Below, piece by piece: positions 1-5,128 of a stretch of 7,505 nt of DNA; positions within the stretch are counted from its first letter, which is position 1, and each line of letters begins with the position of its first letter. A program made the position numbers and the translations under genes. The DNA comes from Bacteroidota bacterium (lineage in GTDB: Bacteria > Bacteroidota > Bacteroidia > Chitinophagales > Chitinophagaceae), in the NCBI GenBank assembly GCA_023386855.1, contig JAEWIW010000237.1, positions 1 through 7,505 on the forward strand. The letters run 5' to 3'. Under the pieces are notes generated by a model. That model saw nothing but the letters and a program-made list of their open reading frames with translations, was not told where the DNA came from and ran no database searches.

Positions 1-21
1 CCACGGGGTACCTCGGGCACC

Positions 22-846
22 TTATTTCTTCCCTTCAAAAAATCCCTTCTCCTTCAATATCTGCTTCAGAATCTCCAGCCGCACATCCTTCATATTATAA
101 TTCCTGTCGGGCGATTCAACCTGCAACACGAAGCAATACACGTGCCTGTTCTCCTCGATAAACCCAACGATCCATCCCAGCGCATGATCCTTTTCGGTAA
201 AACCCCACCCCGTTTTATAACTTAACCTGTACTTGTCATTATTCTCCCATAACATCATATCCTTCACGATCCTTTGCGCCCTCTTCTGGAATGGCAGCTG
301 CTCAAAATATAATCGCTTAACCAGGCCCAGCTGCTCATCCGCACTGACCCTTACCGAATTATCCAGCCAGAAAGTATCAATGGTTTGCTCCGTAAGCGCC
401 GGCCTGGGATACTGCTTCGCATATCCCATCGAATCCAGCCACATCTGCATGGTATCCTTCCCGATCCTTCTTGCCAGCTCCTGGAACCAGGGCACGGCCG
501 ATTCCCTGAAAGCCTCCCTCATCGTAAGGTCCTTATTCCATGCCGCAATAGGCCTCACCACCCCATCCCAGGGTATCACGGTACTGTCGTCATTGACAAC
601 ACCCGTATGCAATCCAATCAAACTGTTCACGATCTTGAAAGTTGATGCGGGCGTATAAGTCGAATCCCTGAATCGCGCCAGGTTATAAATAGTGAACCTA
701 CCTGTTCCATTATCAAATAATCCAAAAGTGCCGGTAAGCTGGTGCTGGTCGAAATATTTCTTCAATCCCTCATCTTCTTCCACATTATTTAAAGAGCAGG
801 ATGAAAAACCTATTATGAACAACGCGAATAACAATATCCTGTACAT
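22..846 (-). CDS. Class D (OXA-type) beta-lactamase, predicted lipoprotein
   Basis: This is a serine beta-lactamase of class D, which opens the beta-lactam ring through an acyl-serine intermediate. Residues are numbered from the ATG at 846 (274 aa). A hydrophobic leader ends in a lipobox-like FSSC with Cys17, so a membrane-anchored periplasmic lipoprotein is likely. Class D motifs follow in order: S68-T-F-K71 (nucleophile and the lysine normally carbamylated), S116-A-V118, F-W160-L (the tryptophan that shields the carbamate in OXA enzymes) and K211-T-G-W. The 48-residue spacing from S68 to S116 equals that of OXA-10. The YGN motif is not normal: Y142-A-K stands at its likely place, and the stretch to Trp160 is about 8 residues longer than in OXA-10. 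The frame stays open upstream to a TTG at 900, but the ATG at 846 places the lipoprotein signal at the N-terminus. Family assignment is secure; substrate range cannot be read from sequence. Confidence 0.93.
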   Translation of the reverse strand: MYRILLFALFIIGFSSCSLNNVEEDEGLKKYFDQHQLTGTFGLFDNGTGRFTIYNLARFRDSTYTPASTFKIVNSLIGLHTGVVNDDSTVIPWDGVVRPIAAWNKDLTMREAFRESAVPWFQELARRIGKDTMQMWLDSMGYAKQYPRPALTEQTIDTFWLDNSVRVSADEQLGLVKRLYFEQLPFQKRAQRIVKDMMLWENNDKYRLSYKTGWGFTEKDHALGWIVGFIEENRHVYCFVLQVESPDRNYNMKDVRLEILKQILKEKGFFEGKK

Positions 847-860
847 GAAAAAAATTTGCG

Positions 861-868
861 TAAAGATA
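861..868 (-). promoter_or_regulatory. Candidate -7 element for the beta-lactamase gene
   Basis: Read on the minus strand this is TATCTTTA, a 7 of 8 match to the Bacteroidota -7 consensus TAnnTTTG. A TTTG lies 17 bases further upstream (complement of 886-889), roughly where the -33 element is expected. A start here would give a very short leader before the ATG at 846. A GGAGG (complement of 871-875) lies 24 bases from the ATG, too far to act as its ribosome-binding site. This is pattern matching only. Confidence 0.35.
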
Positions 869-907
869 AGCCTCCGCAAATAATGCAAATGCAAGCGCAA
901 CTATTGC

Positions 908-987
908 AAATGAATGTGGGGTATTACAAATGAAACTGCAAATAATGCCAAAGAAAGGGCCGAACAACACTTTCGTGCGCCCGGCCC
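908..987. repeat. 80-bp tandem repeat, copy 1
   Basis: This is the first of two directly abutting 80-bp copies; the second is 988-1067. They differ at one base: C at 949 against A at 1029. Each copy holds a terminator hairpin and an AT-rich stretch containing two AAATGAA words and one GCAAATAATGC word. Near identity points to a recent duplication, probably by slippage or unequal recombination. The unit is not a multiple of three and encodes nothing convincing. Confidence 0.95.
950..987 (-). terminator. Rho-independent terminator, distal copy
   Basis: This is the same hairpin as at 1029-1067, lying 80 bases further downstream on the minus strand. The stem arms are GGGCCG and CGGCCC (957-962 and 982-987 on the plus strand), capped by a GAAA tetraloop. 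The following T-rich run is TTTCTTT and then G, one T shorter than in the proximal copy because of the single base difference at 949. It probably acts as a backup stop that keeps upstream transcription out of the beta-lactamase gene. Confidence 0.75.
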
Positions 988-1067
988 AAATGAATGTGGG
1001 GTATTACAAATGAAACTGCAAATAATGCAAAAGAAAGGGCCGAACAACACTTTCGTGCGCCCGGCCC
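988..1067. repeat. 80-bp tandem repeat, copy 2
   Basis: This is the second copy of the 80-bp unit, directly joined to copy 1 (908-987) and matching it at 79 of 80 positions. It lies nearest the 3' end of the outer-membrane protein gene, so minus-strand transcription meets it first. It may be the ancestral copy, since its T-run is the fuller one and its GCAAATAATGCAAA stretch matches the sequence at 876-889 over 14 bases. That ordering is inference. Confidence 0.95.
1029..1067 (-). terminator. Strong rho-independent terminator, proximal copy
   Basis: On the minus strand the hairpin begins 18 bases past the TAG stop of the outer-membrane protein gene. The outer stem GGGCCG/CGGCCC is 6 bp. It continues as GGC against GTT (one C-G and two G-U pairs), a single bulged U, then GCAC/GTGT capped by a GAAA tetraloop, giving a nearly continuous 13-bp stem. 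The T-rich tract TTTCTTTT follows at once. Hairpin plus T-tract at this position is the classic form of an intrinsic terminator. Confidence 0.87.
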
Positions 1068-1085
1068 ATCAACAAACAATTATAA

Positions 1086-2177
1086 CTAAATCCTTATCGC
1101 GTAGCCTATATTGATAACATAATCCGCAAACGCCGCATCACCCTGGTGGAATACGCCCGTTTCTTTTGTTGCTGCCTTATCGGTTACACTCTGTGTCCTG
1201 TTTCTTTCTACCATCACGGGAACAGTTACAAAGAAACTGCCCTTTCCCTTTGCATAACTGATTCCCGGCTCAATGGAAATTGCATATCCGGGCCGCCTGA
1301 AGCCTTCACTTCCTCCCACAAGATCATACACAGGAATACCATCTACCCTTCCACCGGCAGAAAAATTCCAGGCCCCCTTCATATAGGATAACCCGGCCCT
1401 GAACATGTACTGGTCGGGAACACTCATGATGTCTTCATTATACAATGCAGGCGAAAGTGTTTCGCGGTAAGTACGTGTGCCATTCACCTCCCTGGGGTTG
1501 ATCAAATAATATACATTTCCATAAACAGATAAACCTCTTGCAATAGATTGGTAAGCATTCAGCTCCGCAACAAAGCCTGTTCCTCCATCACCCAGTTGGA
1601 TCGACTGGTCAACCGTCCTGAGTTCCGGCGTACCATTGGGTCCTACATTATACCAGTAATCCTTATAATTATAATCGCCGGTGGCAAACTTGATACCTGC
1701 TCCCAGCTGCACATTACCTTTAATGGCTTTTGCAGGATCGAACAACCAGTAATAAGCGGAAAAACGCATATCACCGAGCCCAAAGGATTCAGTATTCCTT
1801 CTTTCTTTTTTTATATATGTTCCATTCACCAGCCCATGCTCATATAAGGATGACCTGCGATTGGCCAGTATCGGCACATTAAGACTTACCGACCAGCGAT
1901 GATTTAGAAAATGAACTATTGAAAGATCAAGTGAATGCGAAAAATTTCTTACATCCGATTGCTGAACAAGTCTTTCTTTCTGTTCTTCCTTTCCCTTGAA
2001 ATGCCTGAAGGATTTAAAATAACGATAAGCGGCATTGAGCTGCCATTTGCTATTATCTGTAGTAGCGGTATGTGTTGTTGCACTGGCTCCTGTACTGCGG
2101 ATGGCCACACAGCCTTGTGCCTGCGATCCCTTCGATACACAAAGGGAGATCGCAATGATCAATAATATCTTTTTCAT
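1086..2177 (-). CDS. Outer-membrane beta-barrel protein, function unknown
   Basis: This 363-residue protein is predicted to sit in the outer membrane. Residues 1-20 form a signal peptide (MKK start, hydrophobic core, SQA-Q cleavage site). Cys23 just after it lacks the preceding Leu/Ile of a lipobox, so signal peptidase I is more likely. The mature part has alternating-residue strands rich in Tyr, Trp and Gly, with Asn/Asp/Gly turns, for example around LGDMRFSAYYWLFDPAK and VQLGAGIKFATGDYNY. It ends in an aromatic/hydrophobic strand (YVINIGYAIRI) of the kind used for barrel insertion. By memory it resembles uncharacterised transporter-like barrel proteins that start the mature chain with GCVAIR; I cannot name a substrate. 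It begins 33 bases after the haloperoxidase-fold gene and is followed by a duplicated terminator, so it is probably the last gene of an operon. Confidence 0.82.
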   Translation of the reverse strand: MKKILLIIAISLCVSKGSQAQGCVAIRSTGASATTHTATTDNSKWQLNAAYRYFKSFRHFKGKEEQKERLVQQSDVRNFSHSLDLSIVHFLNHRWSVSLNVPILANRRSSLYEHGLVNGTYIKKERRNTESFGLGDMRFSAYYWLFDPAKAIKGNVQLGAGIKFATGDYNYKDYWYNVGPNGTPELRTVDQSIQLGDGGTGFVAELNAYQSIARGLSVYGNVYYLINPREVNGTRTYRETLSPALYNEDIMSVPDQYMFRAGLSYMKGAWNFSAGGRVDGIPVYDLVGGSEGFRRPGYAISIEPGISYAKGKGSFFVTVPVMVERNRTQSVTDKAATKETGVFHQGDAAFADYVINIGYAIRI

Positions 2178-2210
2178 TGTTAGTTGTTGGTTTGGTTTGA
2201 TGAGATAAAA

Positions 2211-3575
2211 TCAATAAAAGGTAAGCCCCTGCTGCATTTCCTGCTTTCGCATACGCAGCCGGTGCACAACCAGTTCACCGATCATTTTACCTTGTTTGTT
2301 CCCTTCATAGAGGTCGAAAGAATAATGAATGCCTCCATACAATCTCGACATGGAAGCTTCCCATGCGGCATCACGGAAAGACGGGAAACTTCTTTCCTTA
2401 ATACCAAATTCATTTAAAGATGTATCTACATAATTGAAGTGATCACCGAAAGCCTGCGTCATTACTTCAGCAGCAGCAGCTGATATCACGGAATGCCCGC
2501 TTGCATAAGAAGGAAATGGTGGTGTTTGTATATAGGGCCTCCACTCATTATCGATAAATTTATTGATCACTGTTTCAGGCCTGATCAAATTGCTGCGGTA
2601 TTTCTGTTCCCAGCAACTGATGAATCCATCGAACAATGAAATGGATGTCTTTGCATAAGCACAGACCGTGTTATTAAAATCGAACCCCGCTTTCCTGGCA
2701 GCAATGCCTACGATATTCATCCAGTGACCAGCAGGAGAAAATTTCTTTGTTGCAAATTCCACGTGCCCGATCTTGATGGTCTTGAATGGATTATCATCCC
2801 AGAAATTTGCAATATGCATTTGCTCTTCTGTGATCGAATCCACAGCCCGCTTCACTTCCAGCGCTGCCCTGTAAAACACCGAAGCGGTATCTTTCATATT
2901 ATACTTAGGTGGATCAATGGCTTTACATTGCGCAGCGGAATCCATTACGAAGGGCCTGATCTCCATCCAGTGGGCTTCCGATGCAGGTGAATAGGCAGGT
3001 GGCGTGGGCACCCATCTTCCTTCTTCTTCCGTAACAGTAAATTTTCCTGCCGACCTTGTTTCGGCATAATGATCATGCTTTGACCATGCCAATATCGCTT
3101 CAGCCACCTGGTCGGCATAGCTCTTCGAATCATCGATCATTTTTGAACGCATGCCCGCATCATCGGCAAGATCAACAAGCGAATCATAATAATCCATCAT
3201 ACTGCCTTCAGGAAAAGTTACCGCATTTCCAACCTTTGTGAAAGCAAGCAATGCTGCAAGTGAATAATCCACCGTTGCTCCTTCAACCGGCCTGGGCATC
3301 TGTGGCATATGTTTTACCTGTCCGTATAATGAATTATAAGTACTATCACCGGCAGCAATACATTCAAAGGCAGCGATGTTCGCGTAAGCATAATTTCTTG
3401 CAGCGATCATGGGTGGAAAATTATTTTCCAGCACGATGTCGTTAAGCTTCTTTACTGTTTTTGAATATAAGAATGGGTCGTGGATGACCTTTGTATAATC
3501 TTTTTCCTTGCAGGAAGAAATGGATATCGCGGCACATATCAATATTGCACCAACGCATAATTTGGCAACGCGCAT
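2211..3575 (-). CDS. Vanadium haloperoxidase/PAP2-family lipoprotein
   Basis: This 454-residue protein has the fold shared by vanadium-dependent haloperoxidases and type 2 phosphatidic-acid phosphatases. The leader ends in ISSC with Cys22, predicting a lipoprotein. The three-part metal/phosphate site is complete: K325-x6-R332-P, P355-S-x-x-S359-G360-H361 and S410-R411-x3-G-x-H417-x3-D421. These align with Lys353, Arg360, Ser402, Gly403, His404, Arg490 and His496 of the Curvularia chloroperoxidase (numbering from memory). Phe354, seven before His361, corresponds to the chloroperoxidase Phe397 site, while seven after His361 is Ala, not the His typical of bromoperoxidases. The enzyme may bind vanadate and oxidise halides, or act as a phosphatase; sequence alone does not decide. 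The helical N-terminal part (about 40-170) is typical of bacterial homologues. The start ATG fits the lipoprotein signal exactly. It is probably co-transcribed with the barrel gene 33 bases downstream. Confidence 0.9.
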   Translation of the reverse strand: MRVAKLCVGAILICAAISISSCKEKDYTKVIHDPFLYSKTVKKLNDIVLENNFPPMIAARNYAYANIAAFECIAAGDSTYNSLYGQVKHMPQMPRPVEGATVDYSLAALLAFTKVGNAVTFPEGSMMDYYDSLVDLADDAGMRSKMIDDSKSYADQVAEAILAWSKHDHYAETRSAGKFTVTEEEGRWVPTPPAYSPASEAHWMEIRPFVMDSAAQCKAIDPPKYNMKDTASVFYRAALEVKRAVDSITEEQMHIANFWDDNPFKTIKIGHVEFATKKFSPAGHWMNIVGIAARKAGFDFNNTVCAYAKTSISLFDGFISCWEQKYRSNLIRPETVINKFIDNEWRPYIQTPPFPSYASGHSVISAAAAEVMTQAFGDHFNYVDTSLNEFGIKERSFPSFRDAAWEASMSRLYGGIHYSFDLYEGNKQGKMIGELVVHRLRMRKQEMQQGLTFY

Positions 3576-3622
3576 AATGGTTACAGATGAATAAAATAAT
3601 GGGGTTCTTCAGTATTTGTAAT

Positions 3623-4183
3623 TCATCCCCTGTCTGGCGGCTGCGAAGGTGGTAGAACAGTGGCCGATAAACAACTGAAAGATGGTACAGGGCCGTATTC
3701 CTGTATTGCTCCATCCAAACCAGCTAAAACCCAGTTGTTATCCTGCTGCCAGTATTCTGTAAAAAGATTTTTGAAACTATGCCCTGAAGGAACTTTTGCA
3801 TCCTTCGAATGACTTTCCTGTTGAAGATCGTTGACTAACAGAAAAAATTTATCTCTTGCCGTGCGAACAGCCATGCGGCTTTTATCGGGCAAACATAGCA
3901 ATACCAGTTGGCCATGTTCAACCTTGCGCTTAACATACTTGTATAACACATCACCCAAACGGATCTCTCCATCGATGCGTTGAAATTCTTTCCAGTCGGT
4001 TGAATAAGGAAGATTGATCGGGACCCTTACTTCTACAAGCTCACTCTCATCATAATCATTATTGTCAAGGCTCGCCTCCAAATGCTCACTGGCCCTTTGT
4101 TCCAGCCAGTGCGACAACAAACGGTAGCCTACCCAGTTGAACAGGAGTATGGCCGACAGCAATATGGTTATAAGGCGTCTCAC
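3623..4183 (-). CDS. Membrane-anchored protein of unknown function
   Basis: I do not recognise a named family. From the GTG at 4183 the protein has 186 residues: a basic start (MRR), one hydrophobic segment at about 4-23, then a soluble, probably periplasmic part. That part has an acidic patch LDNNDYDESE (39-48), a beta-rich stretch with INLPYSTDWKEF (56-67), RIDGEIRLGDVLYKYVKRK (69-87), LVLLCLP (93-99) and a helix at 105-121. It closes with a proline-rich tail (LPPSQPPDRG). It reads like small conserved proteins of Bacteroidota with the same architecture, recalled from memory. The frame is open to 4348, but that extension overlaps the amidohydrolase coding region and has no credible signal. 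The GTG puts the hydrophobic anchor at the N-terminus and leaves 32 bases after the upstream stop. A TTG slightly upstream (4198) is an alternative. Existence is likely; the exact start is uncertain. Confidence 0.7.
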   Translation of the reverse strand: MRRLITILLSAILLFNWVGYRLLSHWLEQRASEHLEASLDNNDYDESELVEVRVPINLPYSTDWKEFQRIDGEIRLGDVLYKYVKRKVEHGQLVLLCLPDKSRMAVRTARDKFFLLVNDLQQESHSKDAKVPSGHSFKNLFTEYWQQDNNWVLAGLDGAIQEYGPVPSFSCLSATVLPPSQPPDRG

Positions 4184-4215
4184 AATCGTTAGTTCGAACA
4201 ATATAGGAAAAAATT

Positions 4216-5040
4216 TCAAACCTGGTAAAACCGTTGTGCATTCCCTCCAAACACATTCTCCTTCGCTTCTTCGTGCATATTCTCCATATACTTCTCCAGC
4301 AGGCTCTTCCACTGCACATACATGCCCGACAATAACATCACTGGCCAATCCGTCCCAAACATCAGCCTGTCGGTTCCGAATGCTTCAAACACCACATCGA
4401 GGTAAGGATAAAAATCTCCCGCACTCCATGATTTCCATTCGGCCTCAGTGAACAGTCCTGATAATTTACAATATACATTCTGATGAGCCGCCAATGCCCT
4501 GATATGCTGCTTCCAGTCGTCAATTTTTTTTGACCTGATCTCCGGCTTGCCACAGTGATCCAGCACGAAACGCTCGCCAGGAAAGGCTTCCACCAAATCC
4601 GCTGCAGCTTTTAACTGCCTGGCATAAACCAGGATATCATAACTGAGTCCTCTTTCAAAAACAGCGGTAAGTCCTCTCCTGAATTCAGCACGGTAGAAAA
4701 AATCATCCGGCTCATCCTGTGCAATATGACGGTAACCCCTGATAATGCTATTCGAAGAAAAATATTCCAGCCGCTGCTCCACGTTTTCGTTCTGAAGGTC
4801 AACCCATCCCACCACCGCTTTAATGATCGGGTTGGTTTGCGCCAGTTCAACAAGGAACAGGGTTTCCACTTCCGATTGCTCGGCCTGCACAGCCACTACT
4901 CCATCGATATCATTTCTTCTTAACGTAGATGCAATATCAGTGGGCAGGTAATCTTTTTGCAACACTTTCATATTGCGGTCGATCCATTCTAGTCTTGTGC
5001 GGTCATATTTCCAAAAATGAACGTGTGAATCAATATGCAT
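4216..5040 (-). CDS. Amidohydrolase-2 family metal-dependent hydrolase (lactonase-like)
   Basis: This 274-residue protein is a TIM-barrel hydrolase of the amidohydrolase-2 group (COG3618 type), which includes L-fucono- and L-rhamnono-lactonases and related sugar-acid lactone hydrolases. The metal and catalytic signature is visible: D4-S-H6-V-H8-F-W at the end of strand 1, R101-G-Y-R-H105, L-D-H162-C-G-K-P, C191-K-L-S-G, and F-G-T-D231-W-P, whose Asp is the catalytic residue of the superfamily. Length is normal for the group and no signal peptide is present, so it should be cytoplasmic. The natural substrate cannot be told from sequence; a sugar lactone is a family-based guess, and no sugar catabolism genes are visible nearby. 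It is the first gene of the leftward block and is transcribed divergently from the acyl-CoA mutase gene. The ATG at 5040 begins directly before the conserved first strand. Confidence 0.9.
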   Translation of the reverse strand: MHIDSHVHFWKYDRTRLEWIDRNMKVLQKDYLPTDIASTLRRNDIDGVVAVQAEQSEVETLFLVELAQTNPIIKAVVGWVDLQNENVEQRLEYFSSNSIIRGYRHIAQDEPDDFFYRAEFRRGLTAVFERGLSYDILVYARQLKAAADLVEAFPGERFVLDHCGKPEIRSKKIDDWKQHIRALAAHQNVYCKLSGLFTEAEWKSWSAGDFYPYLDVVFEAFGTDRLMFGTDWPVMLLSGMYVQWKSLLEKYMENMHEEAKENVFGGNAQRFYQV

Positions 5041-5059
5041 AGTTGATGGTTTACATGTT

Positions 5060-5067
5060 TAAATATA
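5060..5067 (-). promoter_or_regulatory. Candidate -7 element for the leftward gene block
   Basis: On the minus strand this reads TATATTTA, a 7 of 8 match to the Bacteroidota -7 consensus TAnnTTTG, 19 bases upstream of the amidohydrolase ATG. No clear TTTG -33 element is seen at the right distance. Position in the divergent gap supports it; sequence support is modest. Confidence 0.4.
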
Positions 5068-5100
5068 CGGCCCCCGCCAGAATCTGGAACCGGGTTTCCC

Positions 5101-5108
5101 TATATTTG
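5101..5108 (+). promoter_or_regulatory. Candidate -7 element for the fused acyl-CoA mutase gene
   Basis: TATATTTG is an exact match to the Bacteroidota -7 consensus TAnnTTTG, 20 bases before the mutase ATG. The -33 TTTG element is not recognisable. An imperfect inverted repeat, GGAACCGGGTTTCC (5086-5099), ends just before it and would lie in the promoter spacer, where a repressor could act; that role is only a suggestion. There is no Shine-Dalgarno sequence before the ATG, which is common in this phylum. Confidence 0.55.
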
Positions 5109-5128
5109 TTCCGTTGTAAAGCCTATAT

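Noticed and set aside
1..21. GC-rich bases with short inverted pieces after the beta-lactamase stop, a possible terminator
   Set aside because: Only 21 bases are available before the window edge, so neither a full stem nor a T-tract can be shown.
233..658. 141-codon open frame on the plus strand
   Set aside because: It is antisense to the class D beta-lactamase, whose motifs are all intact on the other strand.
847..900. N-terminal extension of the beta-lactamase from a TTG at 900
   Set aside because: The extension would put 18 residues before the lipoprotein signal. The ATG at 846 gives a normal signal peptide.
908..1067. Possible CRISPR-like or mobile-element repeat
   Set aside because: There are only two directly abutting copies, with no spacers, no terminal inverted repeats and no transposase or cas gene nearby. 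Simple duplication explains it.
914..1114. Open frame of 66 codons across the 80-bp tandem repeats
   Set aside because: It simply reads through the duplicated terminators. The 80-bp unit shifts frame between copies, there is no start signal, and the peptide resembles nothing.
4184..4348. N-terminal extension of the unknown membrane protein into the amidohydrolase gene
   Set aside because: These 55 codons overlap conserved amidohydrolase coding sequence in another frame and would bury the hydrophobic anchor. A GTG start at 4183 is more natural.
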